From contig JAPPFP010000006.1 of NCBI GenBank assembly GCA_028877275.1, forward strand, positions 1 through 64,000: a stretch of DNA of 64,000 nucleotides, given 5' to 3'. Both the position numbers and the translations under genes were made by a program. The DNA is from Acidobacteriota bacterium. GTDB lineage: Bacteria > Acidobacteriota > Thermoanaerobaculia > Multivoradales > Multivoraceae. The first letter of the stretch is position 1. Each line of letters opens with the position of its first letter. The notes beneath the pieces were generated by a model that saw nothing but the letters and a program-made list of their open reading frames with translations, was not told the DNA's origin and ran no database searches. Positions 17,227 to 25,015 of this stretch are shown here, piece after piece.

Positions 17227-18189
17227 CTACCGTCCCGCCGGCCCCCGGTCGCCCAGCAGCTCCGCGAAGTAGCGGATCGTCCTGTCGAGGCCGGTCTCCA
17301 GGTCGATCCGCGGCTCCCAGCCGAGCAGCTCGGTGGCCCGCCCGATATCGGGCTGGCGGGTCTTTGGATCGTCGACCGGCAGGGACTGGAACTGGATCTC
17401 GCTGCGGCTCCCGGTCAGGCCCTGGATCACCTTGGCGAACTCGAGCACGGTCATCTCGTGGGGGTTGCCCAGGTTGACCGGGTCGGTCTCCGAGGAGTTG
17501 AGGAGCCGCCAGACTCCCTCGACCAGGTCGTCGATGAAGCAGAAGGAGCGCGTCTGGTTGCCGTCGCCGTAGACGGTCAGCGGTCTGCCCGAGAGGGCCT
17601 GACGGATGAAGTTCGGGACGACGCGGCCGTCGCGGAGCCGCATTCGCGGTCCGTAGGTGTTGAAGATGCGGACGATCCGCGTGTCCAGGCCATGGATCCG
17701 GTGGTAGGCCATGACCATCGCTTCGGCGAAGCGCTTCGCTTCGTCGTAGACGCCGCGCGGACCGACCGGGTTCACGTTGCCCCAGTAGGACTCCGACTGC
17801 GGATGGACCAGGGGATCGCCGTAGACCTCCGACGTCGAGGCGAGCAGGTAGCGGGCGCCGTGGTGCTTGGCGAGGCCGAGCGAGTTGTGGGTGCCGAGCG
17901 ATCCCACCTTGAGGGTCTGGATCGGCAGCTCGAGGTAGTCGACCGGGCTGGCGGGGGAGGCGAAGTGGAGGACGTTGTCGACGTCGGGCCCGACGTAGAC
18001 GGGCTTGCTGACGTCGTGCTCGATCAGGGTGAAGCGCTCGTCGTCGCGCAGGTGTTCGATGTTCGCCGGGCTGCCGGTGATGAAGTTGTCGACGCAGTAG
18101 ACGCGGTGGCCCTCGGCGAGCAGCCTCTCGCAGAGGTGGGAGCCGATGAACCCGGCGCCGCCGGTGACGACGGAAAGCGGTTGGCTCAC
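17227..18189 (-). CDS. uxs: UDP-glucuronate decarboxylase (UDP-xylose synthase)
   Basis: 320 aa extended SDR protein that converts UDP-glucuronate to UDP-xylose with bound NAD. The N-terminal Rossmann motif is [15 protein letters not shown]. The catalytic Ser/Thr and YxxxK are visible as STSEVYGDP and YDEAKR. The region [20 protein letters not shown] is characteristic of the UXS subfamily. The ATG overlaps the stop of the UDP-glucose dehydrogenase gene (18186-18189), so the two pathway steps are coupled. The product could feed exopolysaccharide or LPS assembly, but no glycosyltransferase is present nearby. Confidence 0.93.
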   Translation of the reverse strand: MSQPLSVVTGGAGFIGSHLCERLLAEGHRVYCVDNFITGSPANIEHLRDDERFTLIEHDVSKPVYVGPDVDNVLHFASPASPVDYLELPIQTLKVGSLGTHNSLGLAKHHGARYLLASTSEVYGDPLVHPQSESYWGNVNPVGPRGVYDEAKRFAEAMVMAYHRIHGLDTRIVRIFNTYGPRMRLRDGRVVPNFIRQALSGRPLTVYGDGNQTRSFCFIDDLVEGVWRLLNSSETDPVNLGNPHEMTVLEFAKVIQGLTGSRSEIQFQSLPVDDPKTRQPDIGRATELLGWEPRIDLETGLDRTIRYFAELLGDRGPAGR

Positions 18190-19517
18190 GATGCCTTCAC
18201 CCCGGGAACCGTGGCTGCCGGAACGGCGTCGGCGCGCCCGAGCGAGGAGTATCGGAGGCCGGCGTCAGCCACGCGCCCGGGTTCGTAGAGATTGCGCAGA
18301 TCGAGAATCTGCGGCTCGCGCAGCAACTGCCTCAGCCGCCCGAACTCGAGCGCCCGGAACTGGTTCCACTCAGTGAGGATCACCAGCAGGTCGGCGTCCT
18401 CGGCTACTTCGTACGGGTCATTGCAATAGATGGCCTCCGGGCGGATGCGGCGGGCGTTGTCCATCGCCGCCGGATCGTAGACCCGGACCTTGGCGCCCCG
18501 CGACAGGAGGTTCTCGAGCACGAACATGGCGGGAGACTCACGGATGTCGTCCGTGTTGGGCTTGAAGGATAGCCCCAGGAGCGCCACGTTCCGGCCGGCG
18601 GGGTTGCCGAGCACGGACTCGATCCGGGCGAGCATCCGTTCCTGGACTCGATGGTTGACCTGAAGCGTCGCCTCGACGATCTCGGCCCGGGCGCCGGCGT
18701 CGCGGGCCATGGACACCATGGCCCGCGTGTCCTTGGGAAAGCACGACCCGCCGAAGCCCGGTCCCGGGCGCAGGAACAGCGGTCCGATCCGGCGATCCAG
18801 GCCCATGCCATGGGCCACGACCTGGACATCGGCCCCGGTTCGCTCGCACAGCTCCGCGACTTCGTTGATGAAGGAGATGCGGGTGGCCAGGAAGCTGTTG
18901 GAGGCGTACTTGATCATCTCCGCGGTCTCGACGTCGGTGACCACGATCGGCACGCCACGCGCACGGAGCGGCGAGTAGATCTCCAGCATGATGTCGGTGG
19001 CGCGCTGGTCGCGGCTGCCGATGACCAGGCGGTCGGGACGCATGAAGTCCTCGATGGCCGAGCCCTCGCGCAGGAACTCGGGGTTGCTGACCACGGAGAA
19101 AGTGTGCCCGGGGCCGATGATCTCTTCGATCATTCGGCCGGTCCCGACCGGCACGGTGCTCTTGGTGACGATGGCCTTGTAGTTGTTGAGCCGTCCGCCG
19201 ATTGCCTGCGCCACTTCGCGCACATAGCGGAGATCCGAAGAGCCGTCCTCGCGGGGCGGCGTGCCGACGGCGATGAAGACGGCGGCTGCGGCCTCGAGAG
19301 CCGGCCCCAGGTCCGTCGTGAAACTCAGGCGTCCGGCTTCCTCGTTCTTGGCGACCAGGGTCGCCAGACCCGGCTCGTAGATCGGAATCCGGCCCGCCTG
19401 CAACTGGGCGATCTTCTTCTGATCCTGGTCGACGCAGACGACATCCATGCCGAAGTCGGCCAGACAGGCGCCTGTGACCAGGCCGACGTAGCCGGAACCG
19501 ACGACGCAGATTCTCAC
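18186..19517 (-). CDS. ugd: UDP-glucose 6-dehydrogenase
   Basis: 443 aa, standard length; oxidises UDP-glucose to UDP-glucuronate with two NAD. The N-terminal Rossmann motif is [17 protein letters not shown]. The nucleophile Cys is in [12 protein letters not shown], and the Lys of [18 protein letters not shown] contributes to the active site. It is the first gene of the minus-strand run ugd-uxs and overlaps uxs by 4 nt. The region upstream (19518-19688) carries the start of a small gene on the other strand. Confidence 0.94.
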   Translation of the reverse strand: MRICVVGSGYVGLVTGACLADFGMDVVCVDQDQKKIAQLQAGRIPIYEPGLATLVAKNEEAGRLSFTTDLGPALEAAAAVFIAVGTPPREDGSSDLRYVREVAQAIGGRLNNYKAIVTKSTVPVGTGRMIEEIIGPGHTFSVVSNPEFLREGSAIEDFMRPDRLVIGSRDQRATDIMLEIYSPLRARGVPIVVTDVETAEMIKYASNSFLATRISFINEVAELCERTGADVQVVAHGMGLDRRIGPLFLRPGPGFGGSCFPKDTRAMVSMARDAGARAEIVEATLQVNHRVQERMLARIESVLGNPAGRNVALLGLSFKPNTDDIRESPAMFVLENLLSRGAKVRVYDPAAMDNARRIRPEAIYCNDPYEVAEDADLLVILTEWNQFRALEFGRLRQLLREPQILDLRNLYEPGRVADAGLRYSSLGRADAVPAATVPGVKAS

Positions 19518-19688
19518 GTCAGCCTCGGCTTGCGGATGGCGGTCATATCGTCCGGGCTGCGGATCGTCCGGGGGCGTGGTGCCGGTGGGCCATCGCCGGC
19601 CTCGCCCGGGGACGGTACGGCTGCTATGTTACAGGGCTCGGAGCGTGGCGATGCGAAGGACCGACAGACGAAGGACGGCGGCGAGTCG

Positions 19689-19925
19689 ATGAAACGCGGA
19701 CGACGGCTGAGCAACGCCATCGCGACCCGCAAGTCGGTGGTCACGGCGCCACGGGCCTTCAGCAAGGTGCAGCGCAATGAACCCTGCCCCTGCGGTAGCG
19801 GCCGGAAGTACAAGGACTGCCACTTCGACCAGGGCGAGGCCTACCTGCGGAAGCTGGAACGCCAGCGGTACAAGGAGCAGCTCAAGGCCGACGGAGCGCC
19901 CTGGTACGTCCGCTGGCTGACCTGA
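19689..19925 (+). CDS. Small SEC-C motif protein
   Basis: 78 aa. The zinc-binding SEC-C motif EPCPCGSGRKYKDCH occupies residues 31-45; the same motif ends SecA and many single-domain proteins. A basic N-terminus (MKRGRRLSN, ATRKS) precedes it and a charged helix (YLRKLERQRYKEQLK) follows. The ATG at 19689 is the only start that gives this compact product. The same frame runs open far upstream, antisense to ugd, but is not coding there. The role is unknown; such proteins may contact ribosomes or SecB-like partners (family knowledge). Confidence 0.75.
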   Translation: MKRGRRLSNAIATRKSVVTAPRAFSKVQRNEPCPCGSGRKYKDCHFDQGEAYLRKLERQRYKEQLKADGAPWYVRWLT

Positions 19926-19941
19926 CAATGCTGGGTGCGCG

Positions 19942-20853
19942 TTACGCGACCGGCGTCGGTTCCGCCTTCGCGTCGACCGCGGCGTCGTGGTCCTGCTTTG
20001 CCTTGAGGAGCTGCGGCATGATCAGGTCGATGTCGCGGTTGTCCCACATGCCGTCCTTGCTGAACTTCCGGATCACCTTGGGCTGCTGCATGATGCCGAC
20101 CCAGCCCCGCATGACGTCGATGATCTGGGCGGTCATGTCCTGGCCCGCGTCGGATGCCAGCCAGGCGCAGACCGGCGCGATCTGATTCGGGCTCTGCTCG
20201 GGCGCGTCCTCGTCGATCTGCATGCCGCGTGAGGCGCGGAGTTCCGCCGTCATGCGGGTCGTCGCGCCCGGCGAGATCGTGTTGACGGTGCAGCCGTACT
20301 TGGCCAGTTCCAGCGCCAGCACGCGTGACAGGCCGGCGATCCCCGCCTTGGCGGCCGCGTAGTTCGACTGGCCGAAGTTGCCGTAGAGGCCGGACACCGA
20401 GGAGAAGTTGATGATCCGGCAGCCGGGGCGGTTCGTTTCCCGGATGTAGCGGGCGAACGGCCTGCTGCAGCAGTAGTGGCCCTTCAGGTGGACGTCGAGC
20501 ACCGCGTCCCAGTCCGCCTCGTCGAGGTTGAAGATCGTCCGGTCGCGCAGGATGCCGGCGTTGTTCACGAGGACGTCCAGGCCGCCGAACGAGTCGATCG
20601 CCGATTGGAAGATGCTCTGGCCGCCCTCGACGGTGGCCACGGAGTCGTAGTTCGGAACCGCCGAACCGCCGGCGCTCCGGATCTCTTCGACGACCTCGTC
20701 GGCGATCCGTGAGCCGCCGGTGCCATCGGTCGCACCGCCCAGGTCGTTGACCACGACGTTCGCGCCTTCTTCCGCGAACCTGAGCGCGACTCCCTTGCCG
20801 ATACCGCGCCCGGCGCCGGTAATGATCGCCGTCTTGCCGTCGAGGATTCCCAT
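19942..20853 (-). CDS. SDR family oxidoreductase, MFE-2 type
   Basis: 303 aa. The NAD(P) motif TGAGRGIGKG is at about residues 12-21. The structural motif is NNAG, and the catalytic Ser, Tyr and Lys are in NFSSVSG and SNYAAAKAG. The insertion NDLGGATDGTGGS after strand two resembles the dehydrogenase unit of bacterial and peroxisomal multifunctional enzyme type 2, which acts on (R)-3-hydroxyacyl-CoA. A C-terminal extension (about 240-303) is unusual for a minimal SDR. It lies downstream of phaR and the MaoC gene on the same strand, so it is probably part of (R)-hydroxyacyl-CoA supply or turnover for the PHA locus. Confidence 0.85.
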   Translation of the reverse strand: MGILDGKTAIITGAGRGIGKGVALRFAEEGANVVVNDLGGATDGTGGSRIADEVVEEIRSAGGSAVPNYDSVATVEGGQSIFQSAIDSFGGLDVLVNNAGILRDRTIFNLDEADWDAVLDVHLKGHYCCSRPFARYIRETNRPGCRIINFSSVSGLYGNFGQSNYAAAKAGIAGLSRVLALELAKYGCTVNTISPGATTRMTAELRASRGMQIDEDAPEQSPNQIAPVCAWLASDAGQDMTAQIIDVMRGWVGIMQQPKVIRKFSKDGMWDNRDIDLIMPQLLKAKQDHDAAVDAKAEPTPVA

Positions 20854-20901
20854 CTCTTCCTGTCTCCGTCCGTTGTTTCAGTGGTTGGCGGGGCCGGTAC
20901 T

Positions 20902-21777
20902 CTACGCGACGACGGCCATGCCCTGGCTCACAGCCTCCTGGCCCTCCGCGTTGAGGACCCGGAAGGCCACCTGGAGGCCGCCGTCCCCGGTCTCGCCGGC
21001 AGCCGCGTGCTCGACCGTGATCGAGGTGCCGGGGATGACCATGGCGCTGAATCGGCCGTAGAGGCGCCTGAGCCGCAGGGGATCGCCGCCGCCGTAGGCG
21101 CGGAGCACCTCCCGGCCGGCCAGAGCCCAGGTCGCCGTGCCGTGGAGGATGATGTCGGGCAGACCGGCGCCCAGCGCCACCTCGCGTTCCGTGTGGATCG
21201 GATTCCAGATCCGGGCGCACTCCGTGTAGACGTGAGGCATTTCCCGCGGCACGAAGATCTCGCAACGGCTGCGGTTGTTCCCGGCGAGACTCAATCGGGG
21301 TGGCTCAGGGCAAGGTTCCGTCTCGGTGTTCGGTCCGGTGGTGTCGACGCCGCGGAAGATCGAGCGCGACCAGGAGGTGGTGACCGGGCGGCCCTTCTGG
21401 TCGACGGTGTCGAGGCGCGTGGTCAGCAGCACCCCGGCGCGCGTGCTCCGGATGCCGACGTAGCGGCCGCGGGTCGTCAGCGAGTCGCCGGGGCGGATCG
21501 GACGGTGGAAGTGGGAGTCCTGGCTGGCGTGGACGCCGCGTCGCAACTCGTGCGGCTCGCCGCCGAGGATCTCCGAACCCCGGCCGCGGCTGACGACGGG
21601 CCACTCGAGGGACACGCAGTACGGAGGCGGCGCCGCGACGCCGCCGTCCCGGGCGTCGTCGAACACGGCGTCGCAGGTGTCGCCGATGCCGGCCGCGTAG
21701 GCGAGCACGTCGCGGACGGTGACGTCGATCGTCGAGGACGTGAGTTCGCTACCGGCTGCGGCGGTCGACAGGGGCAT
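20902..21777 (-). CDS. MaoC-like double-hotdog dehydratase
   Basis: 291 aa with two hotdog halves. The second half carries the MaoC/hydratase-2 segment IWNPIHTEREVALGAGLPD followed by IILHGTATWAL. In the canonical hydratase motif (GD-x-NPLH) an Asp precedes the conserved NP; here that place is Ile while the His is kept. The protein may thus use a different acid/base or bind rather than hydrate. It sits between phaR and the SDR gene with short gaps (22 and 48 nt), consistent with a role in (R)-3-hydroxyacyl-CoA formation. The substitution makes catalytic assignment uncertain. Confidence 0.82.
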   Translation of the reverse strand: MPLSTAAAGSELTSSTIDVTVRDVLAYAAGIGDTCDAVFDDARDGGVAAPPPYCVSLEWPVVSRGRGSEILGGEPHELRRGVHASQDSHFHRPIRPGDSLTTRGRYVGIRSTRAGVLLTTRLDTVDQKGRPVTTSWSRSIFRGVDTTGPNTETEPCPEPPRLSLAGNNRSRCEIFVPREMPHVYTECARIWNPIHTEREVALGAGLPDIILHGTATWALAGREVLRAYGGGDPLRLRRLYGRFSAMVIPGTSITVEHAAAGETGDGGLQVAFRVLNAEGQEAVSQGMAVVA

Positions 21778-21799
21778 CGCTTCGCGCGTCCGGGGCGGG

Positions 21800-22306
21800 T
21801 CAGTCGGGGGTGTCCGCCAGGCGCCGCTCGAGGTCCTGGAGCCGACTCTTCAGTTCGTCGAGTTCGGCACGCGTGGCGTCGCCCTTCGTCTGGCGCGTCA
21901 TCTGCGCCTGCATCTCCTTCGCGATGGCGCGGGGGTCCCAGAGTCGCATCCAGGACGGGTCCGGCGCGAACGGGCTTCGCCGCACCGTCTCGCTCATCCG
22001 TTCGTAGACCTCGCCGGCGCTCTTCAGGTACCACTGGAAGAAGTCCCGGCCCGCCTGGTCCCGCGCGCGCACCAGGTCGCGGAGGAACTCGAGCGGCGGT
22101 CCGTGCTCGGGGTCCTTCGCGCCGTCGACGATGATCTGGGTCAGGACGTGGCGGGTCACGTCCTCGCCCGTCTTCGAGTCGACGACCTGGATGTCCCGGC
22201 CGCTCCGGACGAGTTCGGCGACGCCGTCGAGGTTGACGTAACGGCTGCTGTGCGTGTCGTACAGCCGGCGGTTCTCGTACTTCTTGATGACGATCGGGTC
22301 GGTCAT
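21800..22306 (-). CDS. phaR: Polyhydroxyalkanoate synthesis repressor PhaR
   Basis: 168 aa from the ATG at 22306; further upstream codons would lie inside the operator. The N-terminal PHB/PHA accumulation DNA-binding domain is obvious (IVIKKYENRRLYDTHSSRYV, residues 5-24), followed by the second accumulation domain (VVDSKTGEDVTRHVLTQII) and a C-terminal coiled coil (AELDELKSRLQDLERRLA). Family members bind PHA granules and TGC-rich DNA and repress phasin genes. The gene is divergent from the phasin gene across a TGC-rich palindromic region, so autoregulation and phasin control are likely. Confidence 0.93.
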   Translation of the reverse strand: MTDPIVIKKYENRRLYDTHSSRYVNLDGVAELVRSGRDIQVVDSKTGEDVTRHVLTQIIVDGAKDPEHGPPLEFLRDLVRARDQAGRDFFQWYLKSAGEVYERMSETVRRSPFAPDPSWMRLWDPRAIAKEMQAQMTRQTKGDATRAELDELKSRLQDLERRLADTPD

Positions 22307-22317
22307 GCGGAGGGGGG

Positions 22318-22364
22318 TTGACACAGTGCAGCATATTGTGCAGCATTCTTGCTGCACTGCACAA
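22318..22364. promoter_or_regulatory. TGC-rich operator, probable PhaR site between phaR and phasin
   Basis: GTGCAGCAT occurs at 22326-22334 and again at 22338-22346, a 12-bp repeat. The second copy forms a perfect inverted repeat with TGCTGCAC at 22350-22357 across a 4-bp spacer. TTGTGCAG (22336-22343) is also inverted as CTGCACAA (22357-22364). This matches the CTGC/GCAG type of site known for PhaR proteins. On the minus strand TTGTGC, 18 nt and CACAAT could be a phaR promoter overlapping the sites. On the plus strand TTGACA at 22318 is a possible -35 without a clear -10. Confidence 0.7.
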
Positions 22365-22478
22365 GACGGGCGCCGTCAACCGATGCGACCGTCGCCGGTG
22401 CAATCTTCGAAACAGGCTTGCGAGCCGAAACTACGTGGGCCATCCGGGCAACGGATCGTACCACCCAGGAGACCTCAG

Positions 22479-22814
22479 ATGACGACCAGCACAACCACGG
22501 CGACGACGAGCCCGAGCCTGCCTTTTCGCGGAGCGATGATCGACGCCAACCGGCGGGCGCTCGACTTCCAGAAGCGGGTGTTCGACACGAGCTTCGACAT
22601 GGTGGCTTCCATGCAGGAGCGCCGCGAAGAGGCGATCAGCAAGTGGACCGAGAACTCCGAGCGGCTCCCGACCGAGGCCAAGAGCCTGGTGCAGGAGTGG
22701 ATCCGGTTGTTCCAGGACGGCCGCAGCTCCTACCGCTCCGCCGTCGACGCCAGCTTCGGCCTGGCGAACAGCTACCTCGACTCGCTCACTGCGCAGGCCG
22801 AGGAGTCGTCGTAG
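22479..22814 (+). CDS. Phasin-like PHA granule protein
   Basis: 111 aa, mostly amphipathic helix after a Thr-rich N-terminus. The pattern NRRALDFQKRVFDTSFDMV, then LVQEWIRLFQDGRSSYRSAV, resembles small phasins that coat PHA granules. The ATG at 22479 is preceded by AGGAG at good spacing; the frame is open further upstream but runs through the operator. It is the first gene of the plus-strand pha unit, just downstream of the PhaR operator, the usual place for a PhaR-controlled phasin. phaE follows after 9 nt. Confidence 0.8.
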   Translation: MTTSTTTATTSPSLPFRGAMIDANRRALDFQKRVFDTSFDMVASMQERREEAISKWTENSERLPTEAKSLVQEWIRLFQDGRSSYRSAVDASFGLANSYLDSLTAQAEESS

Positions 22815-22823
22815 GCTAACGAC

Positions 22824-23240
22824 ATGGCCGACGATCGCCCGCCCCAGAAGCCGCCCGCCGACCCCTTCGCCGCCTGGCGCGAGTGGGTCACCCAGTCCGA
22901 ACACCAGATGAACAAGGTGTTCAACGACATGATGGGCACGGACCAGTTCGCCCGCGCTTCGGGCGGCTGGATCGAGGCGATGACCATGTTCCAGCAAACG
23001 ATGAACGAGGGCGCGCAACGCTACTTCCAGGCGGTGAACCTGCCGACGCGCAACGATCTCAGCGAACTCGCGGAGCGCTTGACCGCGGTCGAGGAGAGGC
23101 TGCTGCGGATCGAGGGGCTGCTTGCCCAGGCGGTCGGACGGAAAGACAGTGCGAAGCCGGCGCCCCGGCCGGCTCGGACCCGCCGTCCGCCGTCCAAGCG
23201 GAAGGCCAAAGCTCCGGACGAAGGGCCGGCATCGGAATGA
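22824..23240 (+). CDS. phaE: Class III PHA synthase subunit PhaE (short form)
   Basis: 138 aa, much shorter than the ~350 aa PhaE of purple sulfur bacteria. It retains the C-terminal PhaE signature NLPTRNDLSELAERLTAVEE and the following helix LLRIEGLLAQAV, and ends in a basic Ala/Pro/Arg/Lys tail. An upstream helix (WVTQSEHQMNKVFNDMMG) matches the family's pre-signature region. The stop overlaps the phaC start (ATGA), consistent with a PhaEC complex. The shortened N-terminus is the odd point. Confidence 0.8.
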   Translation: MADDRPPQKPPADPFAAWREWVTQSEHQMNKVFNDMMGTDQFARASGGWIEAMTMFQQTMNEGAQRYFQAVNLPTRNDLSELAERLTAVEERLLRIEGLLAQAVGRKDSAKPAPRPARTRRPPSKRKAKAPDEGPASE

Positions 23241-24364
23241 CGACAGCGTCGGCCGGCCCTTCCGCCCGCAGCGCAACGCCCGTGCTGGACGCGACCGCCG
23301 GGGTCGCGGACAGCGTGCGGCGGGAAATGGAGCGCACGTTCCGCCGGAGCGTCAAGGGCCTCGAGTACATCGCGACAGGCGATCCGGGCGTAGGCCTAAC
23401 GCCGAAGGACACGGTCCACAGCCGGGGCACGCTCCGGCTGTACCACTACCGGGCGCGCGTGGACGAGGTGTACCGGACACCGATCCTGCTGGTCATGTCC
23501 CTGATCAGCAAGCCCTACATTCTCGACCTGGCGCCCGGCCACAGCCTGATCGAGTTCCTGCTCGACCGCGGTTTCGACGTCTACATGATCGACTGGGGCA
23601 CGCCCCGGCCCGAGGACAGCCGCCTGCGGCTCGAGGACTACGTGCTCGACTTCATTCCCGAGTGCGTGGAGATCGTTCACGAGCGGAGCGGCGAGCCGGA
23701 CGTGTCGGTCGTCGGCTACTGCATGGGCGGTCTTCTGGCCGCGCTGTACGCGGCGCTTCATCCCGACGTGTCGTCGGGCGGGCGGCTGCGCAACCTTGCC
23801 TGCTTCACGACACCGGTCAACTACGACGGGATGGGACTGTTCAGGACCTGGACCGACCCGGCCCACTTCGACGTGGACCGGATCGTCGACCGGCTGGGCA
23901 ACGTTCCGCCGCAGATGCTCTACGCCTCCTTCAACGCGTTGCGCCCGGCGTCGCAGGTCGCGGGCCGGGTGCGGCTCTGGGACAACATGTGGAACGACGA
24001 GTTCGTCACCTCGTACCGCCGGCTCCAGCGCTGGGCCGCCGACCAGATCCCCTTTCCGGGCGAGTGCTTCCGTCAGACGACGAAGGAGCTCCAGCAGCAG
24101 AACCTGCTGATGAAGGGCGAGTTCCGGCTGGGCGGCCGGCTCGTCGACCTCTCGAACATCCGGGTTCCCTTCATCCACGTCGTCGCGGAGCACGACCACA
24201 TCGTGCCGTACGAGGCGGCCCGCGACCTGGTCGGAATGGTCGGCTCCGAGGACAGGCAAGAACTCGTTTTGAAGGGCGGCCACGTCAGCCTGGTCGCCGG
24301 GGCCAACGCGGTGCGTCGCCTGTGGCCGCGCCTCGAGGAATGGCTGGCCGAGCGGTCCGTATGA
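23237..24364 (+). CDS. phaC: Class III poly(3-hydroxyalkanoate) synthase PhaC
   Basis: 375 aa, the length of class III enzymes, which polymerise (R)-3-hydroxyacyl-CoA with PhaE. The alpha/beta-hydrolase lipase-like box has the required Cys: GYCMGG with Cys162. The catalytic Asp and His are in AEHDHIVP and GGHVSLV. PYILDLAPGHSLIEFLLDRG and DVYMIDWGTP are synthase-specific stretches. The ATG overlaps the phaE stop, and its own stop overlaps the next start (ATGA), so phaE-phaC-GNAT form one coupled chain. Confidence 0.95.
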   Translation: MTTASAGPSARSATPVLDATAGVADSVRREMERTFRRSVKGLEYIATGDPGVGLTPKDTVHSRGTLRLYHYRARVDEVYRTPILLVMSLISKPYILDLAPGHSLIEFLLDRGFDVYMIDWGTPRPEDSRLRLEDYVLDFIPECVEIVHERSGEPDVSVVGYCMGGLLAALYAALHPDVSSGGRLRNLACFTTPVNYDGMGLFRTWTDPAHFDVDRIVDRLGNVPPQMLYASFNALRPASQVAGRVRLWDNMWNDEFVTSYRRLQRWAADQIPFPGECFRQTTKELQQQNLLMKGEFRLGGRLVDLSNIRVPFIHVVAEHDHIVPYEAARDLVGMVGSEDRQELVLKGGHVSLVAGANAVRRLWPRLEEWLAERSV

Positions 24365-24957
24365 GCAGCCTGGGACAGGTGGCCCGGCGGCTGAACGCCC
24401 GCCAGTTGACGGTGCGGCCCATGGACGCGGACGACCGGGCCGCGGTCCTCGCTTTCGCCGACGGTCTTCCGGACCACGATCTCCTGTTCCTGCGCCGCGA
24501 CATCCGTGCGGCCGATGTGGTCGACCAGTGGATCGGCGAGATCGAGTCGGGACAGATGACGACGTTGCTCGCCCTGGCGGATGCCGAGCTGATCGGCTAC
24601 GCCTCGATCGACCGCAGCCAGTTGCAGTGGTCCTCCCACGTCGCCGAGATCCGGGTGGTGATCTCCGAGTCGGCGCGTGCCAGGGGCCTCGGCCGGCTGC
24701 TCGTCGAGGAGGCGTTCCAGGCGGCCGTCGCGGCCGGCATCGAGAAGGTCGTGGCGCGGATGACGCCGGACCAGAAGGGCGCCGTCGCCGCCTTCGAGGG
24801 ACTCGGCTTCCGCCCCGAGGGACTGATGCGGAATCACGTCCGCGACCTGTCCGGCGAGAAGCACGACCTCCTCGTCATGGGGCTCGACGTCGTCGCCCTG
24901 CACGGGACGCTCGAGGGCTACGGTCTCGACGAGGCCGTGGCCTCCGCCGGCGACTAG
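24361..24957 (+). CDS. GNAT family N-acetyltransferase
   Basis: 198 aa. The acetyl-CoA binding motif A is EIRVVISESARARGLGRLL (Q/RxxGxG/A in RARGLG), followed by VEEAFQAAVAAGIEKVVARM and the motif B-like FEGLGFRPEG. The N-terminal part is longer than in minimal GNATs. The ATG at 24361 overlaps the phaC stop by 4 nt; the frame is open upstream but antisense-like. The substrate is unknown. Its coupling to phaC suggests a function linked to granule metabolism, but this is only positional. Confidence 0.85.
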   Translation: MSSLGQVARRLNARQLTVRPMDADDRAAVLAFADGLPDHDLLFLRRDIRAADVVDQWIGEIESGQMTTLLALADAELIGYASIDRSQLQWSSHVAEIRVVISESARARGLGRLLVEEAFQAAVAAGIEKVVARMTPDQKGAVAAFEGLGFRPEGLMRNHVRDLSGEKHDLLVMGLDVVALHGTLEGYGLDEAVASAGD

Positions 24958-25015
24958 ATACGATCCACCATCGTCGCGAACGGTGGGTCGTTGAAGGCCT
25001 GAGGAGAAGGAAGCC

